Source of the DNA: Williamsia sp.
GTDB taxonomy: Bacteria > Bacteroidota > Bacteroidia > Chitinophagales > Chitinophagaceae
DNA length: 64,000 nt
NCBI GenBank assembly: GCA_015069695.1
Contig: JADCRZ010000024.1
Location: forward strand, 38,168 to 102,167
Direction: 5' to 3'
Below are positions 25,938 through 33,530 of this stretch, in pieces. The notes under the pieces were generated by a model that did no database searches, was not told the origin of the DNA, and worked only from the letters and a program-made list of their open reading frames with translations. The translations under genes were made by a program, and so were the position numbers. Every line of letters begins with the position of its first letter. The first letter of the stretch is position 1.

Positions 25938-26112
25938 TAGCTACAAAAACTTTTATACCTGGCTCGACAGTGATGCGGCCGGCAAAGAGGCGAACTGGGT
26001 ATTGCATGAATTTGCCGCAAAGCAGGATACTCTTGTTTTCAAGCCCATGAACGAAACCTATGCAACGCATAAGGACGTGAATGAATGGCATATGCGCAAG
26101 CTTGGATTATAA
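25926..26112 (+). pseudogene. Primase 3' remnant (second copy)
   Basis: Encodes IKDYSYKNFYTWLDSDAAG and MNETYATHKDVNEWHMRKLGL with the frame still open, matching the last 62 codons of the intact primase at 24543-24729 at about 80-90 per cent of positions. No start codon of its own in this frame. Right edge runs on into the intact radC, as in the first copy. Confidence 0.85.
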
Positions 26113-26162
26113 GACCTTCAAATAAAAACCCGGCATATTTAAAAACGTCGAGAGGAGCCTGA

Positions 26163-26660
26163 ATGTCCAGAACCATCAAGCATGCCTTTAACGCGTCGCA
26201 TCTTCCGTCCCACGTCGCGGAAGTTGAGTTGATCTACCGGAATAAGGTGAAATCGTCAGAACGGCCGCTGGTGAAGGAATCGAATGACGCTTACAGCTTG
26301 TTTCTCAAATCCTGGGATATGAACAAAATAGAGTTGCAGGAGCAATTCAGGATCATGCTGCTGGATCGCAGAAGCAGTTGCATGGGTATTGCAACGGTTG
26401 CCACCGGCGGCATGACGGATTGCCTTGTCGATCTTCGGATCGTCTTTGCGGCGGCTTTGAAAGCCCGCGCGGCAAATATCATTCTTGCCCACAATCATCC
26501 GTCGAACAACATCTCACCCAGCGAGGCGGACAAAAACTTGACGGCCAGGTTCTCGGAAGCCGGAAAACTGCTCAACTTGCTTGTGCTTGATCATCTCATT
26601 GTCACCAAAGAGGGGTACACCTCACTCGCGGACGAAGGACTTATGTTCAGAGCTTCATAG
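26163..26660 (+). CDS. radC: RadC-like JAB-domain protein
   Basis: 165 residues: the JAB metal site is in ILAHNHPSNNISPSEADKNLT (HNHPS ... SxxD), preceded by IMLLDRRSSCMGI and GGMTDCLVDLRIVFAAAL and followed by LNLLVLDHLIVTKEGYTSLADEG. RadC-like proteins are common on mobile elements; despite the name, a repair role is not established. An AGAGGAG ribosome site precedes the ATG. Part of the primase-RadC-ArdC gene set. Confidence 0.9.
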   Translation: MSRTIKHAFNASHLPSHVAEVELIYRNKVKSSERPLVKESNDAYSLFLKSWDMNKIELQEQFRIMLLDRRSSCMGIATVATGGMTDCLVDLRIVFAAALKARAANIILAHNHPSNNISPSEADKNLTARFSEAGKLLNLLVLDHLIVTKEGYTSLADEGLMFRAS

Positions 26661-26886
26661 GATCGACAATCAACCAGTTTTCAGCGTTGTCTCCTCTCTC
26701 CGCCATAGGGAATTTGCATGACTCTTCGTGCATGTATCGCCCCCCTTACCATGTGCGGCCGCTGACGGCGTCAACAAGAAAATCGGTTCCCCCTTTAAAG
26801 GTCGCCCCCAATTTTCCTGTATGACGCTGCGTCCGTTTCTGGTTCATCGGAGGCATTGCACGAAAAGGTCATTCAAAAAAGGAGAC
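26661..26886. other. RadC to small-gene spacer
   Basis: About 225 nt without a supported gene. The open frame that reads through from 26728 has no coding look before the Met at 26887. Confidence 0.4.
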
Positions 26887-27087
26887 ATGCCCATGACAAC
26901 CCCAGCCGAAAACAGAAAGAAAATCGCCTATTACATCTTCACCAAAGACGTGAACGGCAATAGCGTCCGGATCGGCACCGCCTATCATCATGAAAGGGGA
27001 AACGGCCTCAATCTCGTCATCAATAAAGCCCGCTATGCTGCTTTCCCGGCAAAAGCAAAACCTGAGACGGAAGAGGTGGGCGCGTAA
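26887..27087 (+). CDS. Small mobile-element protein upstream of ArdC
   Basis: 66 residues from ATG 26887 (MPMTTPAENRKKIAYYIF), preceded by AAGGAG. Contains IAYYIFTKDVNGNSVRIGTAYHHERGNGLNLVI, a compact beta-strand pattern seen in small plasmid proteins encoded next to antirestriction genes; function unknown. 35 nt before ardC, likely same transcript. Confidence 0.7.
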   Translation: MPMTTPAENRKKIAYYIFTKDVNGNSVRIGTAYHHERGNGLNLVINKARYAAFPAKAKPETEEVGA

Positions 27088-27122
27088 GCGCTCATCTTTC
27101 TTCATTGAAAGGAGAACAGTTC

Positions 27123-28046
27123 ATGGTTCAAACGAATGACATCTACGCGCGCATCACTCAAAAAATTATTGACGATCTTGAAAAAGGTCAGCTGACGTGG
27201 CGTAAACCCTGGAATGAGGGCAACCTTGCCGGCAAGGTGATGCGTCCTTTACGTTGGAATGATGTTCCCTATACCGGCATCAATGCGATTATGCTCTGGG
27301 CGACCGCCGCGGAGAAAGGTTACCAGTCGCCCTATTGGATGACCTTTCGCCAAGCCGCGGACATGAAAGCGCATGTGCGTAAAGGCGAAACCGGCACCCA
27401 CGTTGTCTATGCCGACACATTTGAAAAGGAAGAAAAAGAATCGGACGGCACGGTCAACATCCACAAGATTCCCTTTTTGAAGCTTTATACGGTTTTCAAC
27501 GCCAGTCAGATCGAAGGCTTGCTGGCAGGTTTCAATAAGCTTCCTGAACCCGTCGTTGCGAACGAAGAAGAACGCATCGAAGAAATCGACCGTTTCTTCA
27601 AACAAACGAAGGCGGATATTTCTACCGGTTACAAGGCAGCCTATAATATAGTGGCAGATCGCATCGAAATGCCTCCTTTTGAATGCTTTAATAATGCTGC
27701 AGGTTACTATGCGACTCTTGCACATGAGGTCACCCATTGGACAAGGCACCCCAGCCGTTTAAATCGTGATTTCAATCGCAAGAAATTCGGCGATGAAGGA
27801 TACGCCAAAGAAGAATTAGTGGCCGAACTCGGCGCGTGCTTCTTGGGTGCGGACTTAGGCTTTGAGCCTGTGACCAAAGAAGATCATGCGGCATACATTC
27901 AATCCTGGTTGAGCGTTTTAAAGAATGATACTCGATTCATTATTCAAGCGGCCTCCTGCGCTCAAAAGGCAGTGGAGTATATTTCCGCTGTTCAAACATC
28001 CAAGAACGAAGATAAAAACCATGTTCCTGAACCGATGGGAAGGTAG
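27123..28046 (+). CDS. ardC: ArdC-like antirestriction protein (DUF1738)
   Basis: 307 residues. The N-terminal ssDNA-binding domain has IYARITQKIIDDLEKGQLTWRKPW and YTGINAIMLW, then SPYWMTFRQA and VRKGETGTHVVY; the C-terminal zinc peptidase-like domain has TLAHEVTHWTRH (HExxH). ArdC proteins protect incoming single-stranded DNA from restriction during transfer. The ATG at 27123 has GGAGAAC just upstream; the frame also opens at a TTG at 27105. Confidence 0.93.
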   Translation: MVQTNDIYARITQKIIDDLEKGQLTWRKPWNEGNLAGKVMRPLRWNDVPYTGINAIMLWATAAEKGYQSPYWMTFRQAADMKAHVRKGETGTHVVYADTFEKEEKESDGTVNIHKIPFLKLYTVFNASQIEGLLAGFNKLPEPVVANEEERIEEIDRFFKQTKADISTGYKAAYNIVADRIEMPPFECFNNAAGYYATLAHEVTHWTRHPSRLNRDFNRKKFGDEGYAKEELVAELGACFLGADLGFEPVTKEDHAAYIQSWLSVLKNDTRFIIQAASCAQKAVEYISAVQTSKNEDKNHVPEPMGR

Positions 28047-28048
28047 CT

Positions 28049-28276
28049 ATGCCAACAGAGAAAAAAGCTACCTATTCTTTACATCAGATTCCCGATAGCG
28101 ATCTTAATCGAGCCATAAAAATAGCCGCTCGTGTTGTTGTGTTGTATGGCGATGTATATCTTCCCATCTTTAATCGACTGCATATTGAACTCATGAAATT
28201 GAAGGAAAAAAAGGAGGCAGAAAATCTTGCTTTTCAGCTTGTAAAAGCCTATGCTGATATTAACGAAAACGAGTAA
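28049..28276 (+). CDS. Small hypothetical protein after ArdC
   Basis: 75 residues, start 2 nt after the ardC stop, so translationally coupled. Mostly helical with a Lys/Glu-rich second half (ELMKLKEKKEAENLAFQLVKAY). No family recognised. Position suggests an accessory of the entry functions. Confidence 0.65.
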   Translation: MPTEKKATYSLHQIPDSDLNRAIKIAARVVVLYGDVYLPIFNRLHIELMKLKEKKEAENLAFQLVKAYADINENE

Positions 28277-28534
28277 ATTCTGTCACACATTTGGCACTAA
28301 AATTTTTACTTTTTAAAATGTTGACGAGAATTTATTCAAACATATTAACCACATGGCAAAAGGCATTTTTGAGAACAACTTTCACCTCTTCCGCCAACTA
28401 ATCGCCCTTAATCAGTTTAAATGGTCGTTGTTAATTGTTAATATTAAAGGAAAAATCCTTTAACGGAGAGAGACCCAAGTAAAGTAAATCTCAAAGATGC
28501 ATTCATTTTGTCACTAAAATGGAACACATGAGAC

Positions 28535-29818
28535 ATGCTTTACCTGATCCAAAGAGCCGGACATTTTTATTTCAACAGACGCGTTCCAGAAGCTTTCCGC
28601 AAGCTTGATACGCGAAGTACCATCCGTCACGCACTGAAGACAAGCGACCGCAAAACAGCTCTTCGTCTTGCGATAGCCTATAATGATCAATTGGAAGCTT
28701 ATTGGAATACCCTGTCCCAAACCGGACAAAGGCATTCGGAAGAGCAGTACAAAGCTTTGGTGGAGCGGGCTAAAGTATTAGGCTTTTCTTACCATACGAA
28801 CTCGTCTCTGGCCGAACTGCCGTTGCAGGACATCATTCGCCGTCTTTTGTATGTTGAAAAAGAAAATTACAACGAAAAGCATGTGGAGGCTATTCTTGGC
28901 AAATCGCCGGCGCCGGCCATCCTGCTGGATCAAGCCCTATTGAAATATTTTGACATCGCCAAAGACAAGACCCTGTATAAATCCCGCAATCAACTTCGCA
29001 AATGGGAAAACCCGCGTAAGAAGGCAATGTCGAATTTCATGAAGTGCATTGGCAACAAATCCCTCGCTGAATTAAAGCGCGACGATATGATGAAATTCCG
29101 CGACTGGTGGATCGGACGCGTCAAAACCGAAAACCTTGTGACGTCGAGCGCCAATAAGGATTTAATCTACGTTAAGACGATCGTTTCAACGGTCGCGGAG
29201 AACCTCAAGATTGATCTGGATACGGAGCACATCTTTAAGAAGCTTCTCTTGACAGGGGATGATAATAAGCGCCGGCTGCCCTTTGAAACCTCATTTATTG
29301 TTTCAACCCTTCTCAAGCCCGAAAATCTTAAAGGCCTGAATGAGCAAGCCAGGTGGGTTTTGCATGCATTTGCGGAAACTGGCGCAGGTTTGAATGAACT
29401 AACCGGCTTGCTGACGGAAGACATCATCCTCAATACCAATATCCCGCACATACACATTCGGCCGCGCAAAGGCCGCAGTCTGAAAACAAAATTCAGGGAA
29501 AGAATGATCCCTCTGGTCGGTTATGCCCTCGACGCCTTTAAAGCCTGTCCAAACGGTTTTATTGAATATCATGACCGTCCAGATTCATTATCTGGGTTGA
29601 TCAATAAATACTTAAGCGAGCACAACCTGATGCCGTCGGAGCAGCATACGATTTATTCCCTGCGTCATAGTTTTCAGGATCGATTGCTGGCTGTTAATAC
29701 GCCGGATCGGATACAGGCCGACTTGATGGGGCATAAATTTGGGCGGCCTCGATATGGTGATGGAGCGACACTAACGCATAAGTATGAGTGGATGCAGAGG
29801 GTTCGGTTGAAAAATTAA
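28535..29818 (+). CDS. Tyrosine recombinase, DUF6538-type N-terminus
   Basis: 427 residues. N-terminal YLIQRAGHFYFNRRVPEAFR is the DUF6538 type common in proteobacterial integrases; the catalytic domain ends with TIYSLRHSFQDRLL (box II Arg and His present), LMGHK and a RYGDG tyrosine. The box I segment reads ETGAGLNELTGL, where the catalytic Arg expected in TGxR appears to be Gly. Either the enzyme is inactive or alignment of that segment is shifted. Origin differs from the main integrase; it ends the rightward module that starts with the AlpA-like gene. A 258-nt spacer without genes precedes it. Confidence 0.85.
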   Translation: MLYLIQRAGHFYFNRRVPEAFRKLDTRSTIRHALKTSDRKTALRLAIAYNDQLEAYWNTLSQTGQRHSEEQYKALVERAKVLGFSYHTNSSLAELPLQDIIRRLLYVEKENYNEKHVEAILGKSPAPAILLDQALLKYFDIAKDKTLYKSRNQLRKWENPRKKAMSNFMKCIGNKSLAELKRDDMMKFRDWWIGRVKTENLVTSSANKDLIYVKTIVSTVAENLKIDLDTEHIFKKLLLTGDDNKRRLPFETSFIVSTLLKPENLKGLNEQARWVLHAFAETGAGLNELTGLLTEDIILNTNIPHIHIRPRKGRSLKTKFRERMIPLVGYALDAFKACPNGFIEYHDRPDSLSGLINKYLSEHNLMPSEQHTIYSLRHSFQDRLLAVNTPDRIQADLMGHKFGRPRYGDGATLTHKYEWMQRVRLKN

Positions 29819-29824
29819 TGCATC

Positions 29825-30126
29825 TCAACATATTTCTAATCCAGGAAAAAATATTTGCATTGCTGCACCCACAAATTTTTCATGACCTAAATCTATGTCT
29901 TGTTTTGATAAAACTCCGAAAAGGCTAAGTCCTTCTTCAATCGTTAACAGATTGGTGGGTTTGCCGCTTCTACTAAATCAAAATAGATATAGTTAAATAA
30001 CTGACCCACCTCTACTAACCTTGCTCTTGATTTGCTGGGAAAAAGTGCCCCATGAGACTTCGATTTTGGATTACTTGTATATCCAATCTTTATTAAAGTA
30101 AAATAACACTGTGGTAATGTTTCCGG
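29825..30126 (-). pseudogene. Frameshifted hypothetical gene
   Basis: On the minus strand one frame reads YFTLIKIGYTSNPKSKS ... ARLVEVGQLFNYIYFDLVEA and, after a +1 shift near 29950-29965, continues SGKPTNLLTIEEGLS and KFVGAAMQIFFPGLEIC before a stop at 29825. Both halves look like protein and neither is in the main ORF set because each is short. No start ATG is seen. I do not recognise the family. Confidence 0.45.
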
Positions 30127-30127
30127 T

Positions 30128-30182
30128 TATAGAACTTAATAAAATGCTCTTGATAATCAAACGATTAAAATTAAGTTCTATA
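30128..30182. repeat. 13-bp inverted repeat
   Basis: TATAGAACTTAAT (30128-30140) and ATTAAGTTCTATA (30170-30182) are perfect inverted copies with a 29-nt spacer, at the right edge of the decayed gene. Could be an operator, recombination site or hairpin; nothing assigns it. Confidence 0.6.
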
Positions 30183-30236
30183 GTAAAAATAAAGTAAAAG
30201 CAGCTGATTGATAAAGAATATGTAAGCTGAGACGAA

Positions 30237-30264
30237 AAAGGTGAATATTTTTATATTCACCTTT
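30237..30264. terminator. Hairpin terminator at the end of the Ntn-hydrolase operon
   Basis: Stem aaaggtgaata / tattcaccttt with a 6-nt loop; followed by T-rich sequence on the minus strand, 23 nt past the stop of the 66-residue gene. Confidence 0.7.
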
Positions 30265-30287
30265 AATTGCTTTAACACATTGAATGA

Positions 30288-30488
30288 CTAATACGATTTT
30301 GCTTTCAATAAAGCGCGACTGTCAAAATTTTTAGGAACTGTAATTTTTAAATTCCTATTTCCAAGAACAGAATTGACTTTCTCACGCAACTCAGCATCTT
30401 TTCTTCTCTTGTCTTGATCGGCTTCTTTCATTTTTTCAGTAAGCTGCCTCCATGTAGCATCGTCAATGTTTGATTTACTAGGTTTCAT
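30288..30488 (-). CDS. Small charged hypothetical protein
   Basis: 66 residues, highly charged and helical (EKMKEADQDKRRKDAELREKV), ending in a short hydrophobic-basic tail. No family recognised. It begins 30 nt after the Ntn-hydrolase-like gene and before the shared terminator, so the two form an operon. Confidence 0.65.
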   Translation of the reverse strand: MKPSKSNIDDATWRQLTEKMKEADQDKRRKDAELREKVNSVLGNRNLKITVPKNFDSRALLKAKSY

Positions 30489-30518
30489 ATACAGCTTTTA
30501 TTTGAATTTACAAAATTA

Positions 30519-31475
30519 TTAAATAATTTTTGAAGATGCAATTTTATTTCCACTTATCCACTCAAACCCTTTTTCTTTACTGATAATTGCCAATCTAATT
30601 AGTCCTCCTACGGTTGGAACCTTTTCAGTATATACCTGTATATCCATTGTTATTTTAACTAATAATGCTGCTAAATCTACTGCCTCTTGAAGGCTAAGTT
30701 CCCTAAATTTTAGAGAAAAAACATCATCTTGAACAGTTTCTCTTAAAAATTCAAAATCTTTAATATAATCAATTATTGCCTTCTTTTTCCCCTTATTCGG
30801 CTTAAATGTTTTTAATATATAGTCTATGAATTGCTTTTTGATTTCTGTCACATTTTTATAAAGTGATCCAAAAATTAACCTCTCTACGAATCCAGATTGG
30901 CCATCTGTTAAAATTTTTAGATAACTCCTATCTTGATATGTTATGATATCAGAAGAGCTAATATCGTAATCACCCTTTGTTAACTGATTTATTTGTATAT
31001 GAAACGCTTGGGGTTTATTTTCTTTTCTATTAAAGTGTGAAAAAATGAACGCTGTATCTCCAAAATCTCGTTCTTTCAAATGTTGCACTATTTCCACCTT
31101 TATTTTATCGCAGAACTCTTTGATGACATCTTCAACGTCCCTAGCATAGTAGACAGATTTATCTACCTGCATTTCTGTGGCAATGGATTTTACAATGTCT
31201 TTAATTTCTTTTTGATTAATATAAGCTAACCCCGTAGTTGTAATAGCAGAGTATTCATCAAACATAAAAAGTTTGTCTGCAAAATTTCTTGTATGCGAAG
31301 GATGTTTTTTAAATAAAGTTAGTATATCAGATATAGAAATAGAGTTTTTGTTCTTTGTGCTATCTAGATAGTCCACGAAACTGTCAAGATCAATTGATTG
31401 TTCAACAGCTGTCACAAATGAATCAGCTACCATTGCAACCCCTTCTTTTGCAATTATAGAAGCAATAAATGTCAT
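30519..31475 (-). CDS. Candidate proteasome/HslV-like Ntn-hydrolase
   Basis: 318 residues. After removal of Met1 the protein would start TFIASIIAKEGVAMVADSFVT, closely following the proteasome beta/HslV pattern: N-terminal Thr1 as nucleophile, the K-x-G turn, and Asp17 in VAD. A Lys in FADKLFMFDEYSAITTTGLA corresponds to the proteasome Lys33 segment, after an insertion of about 30 residues. The C-terminal half has an LQEAVDLAALLVKITMDIQV helix and VGGLIRLAIISKEKGFEWI, like the end of beta subunits. It is longer than HslV or beta subunits. The fold call is by eye and needs a structure prediction; the alternative is an unrelated protein. No ATPase partner is nearby. Confidence 0.55.
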   Translation of the reverse strand: MTFIASIIAKEGVAMVADSFVTAVEQSIDLDSFVDYLDSTKNKNSISISDILTLFKKHPSHTRNFADKLFMFDEYSAITTTGLAYINQKEIKDIVKSIATEMQVDKSVYYARDVEDVIKEFCDKIKVEIVQHLKERDFGDTAFIFSHFNRKENKPQAFHIQINQLTKGDYDISSSDIITYQDRSYLKILTDGQSGFVERLIFGSLYKNVTEIKKQFIDYILKTFKPNKGKKKAIIDYIKDFEFLRETVQDDVFSLKFRELSLQEAVDLAALLVKITMDIQVYTEKVPTVGGLIRLAIISKEKGFEWISGNKIASSKII

Positions 31476-31878
31476 ATAACAGTCAGTTCAGTATTGAGGC
31501 CAATATTATTGAAAAACTAACATTTTAAAAACCCCATTTTTAGGGTTTTTATATACTAAATTATTGTTTGGACTCACCCGATCGTAGAATAAGTTAAGAC
31601 AAACTCTGAGGGTATTTTTTGGTGCAGTAACTCAAAAATAGCCTCTTTGAAGTTTATCTTTCATCAAAAAGCTTTAAAGATTTTTATAAATTTGTTCAAC
31701 GAAGTGTTATTTAAGTATTTTATTTTCAATTAATTATAAAATTTTTGAGCTTGTTATAGCTCCTATTTTTAGACTATCATTTAAACGCACTTGGAATAAT
31801 ATTTGCAATTATTATAATTTTGGGTTAATTTCACTAACTATGAGTATGCGTATGAAGCTTAACTTATTAGGAGGTGGC
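31476..31878. other. AT-rich divergent region
   Basis: About 400 nt between divergent genes. Contains a hairpin aaaaaccc / gggttttt at 31527-31550 and a rightward -7 element TAATTTTG at 31815-31822 (TAnnTTTG fit) with a weak TTG about 21 nt upstream. No gene seen. Confidence 0.5.
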
Positions 31879-32124
31879 ATGGCCACTAAACGCAGTTTTA
31901 CAAATCCTTTTTCTTCTAATCTTGTTGGATTATATAATAGAATTTCCAAAGGGGATAGAGAACAATTAGAACTATTACACGAATATAGTAAGATTCCAGC
32001 ACTTAAGAAGTATATTGAGATGGTCACTGATGATAAGACCGGTGACATCATAGAATTTAAAATTGATGAGTCTAAGAAGGAAAAATATCTTGAAGAGAAA
32101 ATTAGGATAGGAGTTCAACCTTAA
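31879..32124 (+). CDS. Small hypothetical protein
   Basis: 81 residues from the ATG at 31879, which is preceded by a strong AGGAGG site; the frame also opens at ATG 31840 but that start has no such site. Charged, helical (RISKGDREQLELLHEYSKI, DESKKEKYLEEKIRIG). No family recognised. Upstream of the membrane protein gene, 59 nt gap. Confidence 0.65.
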   Translation: MATKRSFTNPFSSNLVGLYNRISKGDREQLELLHEYSKIPALKKYIEMVTDDKTGDIIEFKIDESKKEKYLEEKIRIGVQP

Positions 32125-32183
32125 TAAGAAATTTGCTAAAATCCGGACCACTTTCGTTATAACACATAACTAAACTTTTTATT

Positions 32184-33140
32184 TTGGTCTCGGTAATATC
32201 TAGTACCATACTTGCTACAATTGTTTTTTTCTTCTTACTTCTTCCTGGATTTATATTTCTTAGAACTTTTTGGGGGAGCGATAGGGGCTCGTTAGAAACA
32301 GACAACATTTACAAATATGTTATCTGGGGTACTCTCATATCAATTATTTTTTATTCTATTTCTGTTTTTTGTGAAAATCACATACTAAATAAATTTTTAC
32401 CAGCATTTCCATCAGAGGAGGTTTTTGGTTTAATTCTCAAAAAGGAGCCAGATACCGCAAGTATAATCGCAGCCAAAAGAAAAATAATAATATTATTTAT
32501 CGTGGTGGATCTTCTTGCTTGGTTGATTGCATCATTAATAAGATATTTAATTTTCATTTTTAATTTAGACGTGAGATTTTCTTTTCTGAGATTTAAGAGC
32601 GAATTATTTTATGTTTTGAGTGGTAGAGAATTGGATAAGCATCTTTATCCTAAAGGCTTTTATGTTGAAGTCGACTTGCTTTGTTCAATAGGTAACTCAC
32701 TGATAATTTACAATGGGATAGTATGGGATTATAAATTCAAAGGAAATTCACTAAAATATATTTATTTAAAGAACGCAAACAGAAAATTGATGGAGGAACT
32801 GGTGTCCAGTACTAGTTTTGCCACTTCTACGGTGAATAATTTAAACACATATACCGCGATATCAACAGAAGATTCAATTAACGCAGATGGACCAATCACT
32901 GCTGAAGGGGCAATTCAAGCTAAAGGTTCTATCTCTGCCGAGTCAATTACAGCTAAAGGAACGATCACTTCAGGAGGAAAAATAACTTCCAAGGGTGCTA
33001 TTATTGCAAATTACATGATGGTAACTCCTCCAAAGACAAGCACTACAGCCCCGCCATCCACTTATTATATTCCTGGTGATATGATGGTTTTCAAAGAAGA
33101 AGAAATAAAAAATCTAAACGTTATCTACGTTAAACTATAG
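32184..33140 (+). CDS. Membrane protein with DUF6338-like layout and C-terminal hexapeptide-like repeats
   Basis: 318 residues. An N-terminal hydrophobic segment ending LLLPGFIFLRTF, a second (VIWGTLISIIFYSISVF) and a third (IIILFIVVDLLAWLIASLIRYLIFIF), then a soluble part with YVEVDLLCSIGNSLIIYNGIVWDY that resembles DUF6338 proteins. Residues about 240-290 are seven to eight tandem units of the type I-x-A-x-G-x (ITAEGA, IQAKGS, ITAKGT, ITSGGK, ITSKGA), suggesting a bactofilin-like beta-helix. The start is a TTG; no in-frame ATG exists upstream of the membrane part. Function unknown. Confidence 0.6.
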   Translation: MVSVISSTILATIVFFFLLLPGFIFLRTFWGSDRGSLETDNIYKYVIWGTLISIIFYSISVFCENHILNKFLPAFPSEEVFGLILKKEPDTASIIAAKRKIIILFIVVDLLAWLIASLIRYLIFIFNLDVRFSFLRFKSELFYVLSGRELDKHLYPKGFYVEVDLLCSIGNSLIIYNGIVWDYKFKGNSLKYIYLKNANRKLMEELVSSTSFATSTVNNLNTYTAISTEDSINADGPITAEGAIQAKGSISAESITAKGTITSGGKITSKGAIIANYMMVTPPKTSTTAPPSTYYIPGDMMVFKEEEIKNLNVIYVKL

Positions 33141-33530
33141 TCCTATTATTTTAGTGACATTAATTTCCGATACAAATGTTTCAGCATCTTTTTTTATTAC
33201 AGCATATCTTTCAATGCCGCACCGAATCATTTTAAGCTTCTGGTGAAATAATTCTTCAAATAGAGAACTAAGATCAACTCCTTTAATTGAAACGATGTGA
33301 GTGCTAAAGAAAAGTGTTATGAGATTTTCTTGTGGTGAAAATTCTCCCGAAATCAGATAGGAATAATTCAGAAAATAATGTTTATCAGTTTTATCGATAA
33401 AACATAAATTTCGAGCGTTGCTTGGCGAGTCGTATAGTTCAATATTTTCTTCGTTTCTAGTTGTAGATTTCTTGTCCTGGTTTTCAGAATTTTTTTCATT
33501 TAATTTGTCAAACTTAAATGTCAGGATCAT
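33135..33530 (-). CDS. Hypothetical protein downstream of the relaxase
   Basis: 131 residues overlapping the relaxase stop by 17 nt and converging on the membrane protein gene (6-nt overlap). Basic, Asn/Lys-rich N-terminus, then a beta-rich part (KHYFLNYSYLISGEFSPQENLITLFF). Codon use is AT-rich unlike the relaxase. No family recognised. Confidence 0.55.
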   Translation of the reverse strand: MILTFKFDKLNEKNSENQDKKSTTRNEENIELYDSPSNARNLCFIDKTDKHYFLNYSYLISGEFSPQENLITLFFSTHIVSIKGVDLSSLFEELFHQKLKMIRCGIERYAVIKKDAETFVSEINVTKIIGL

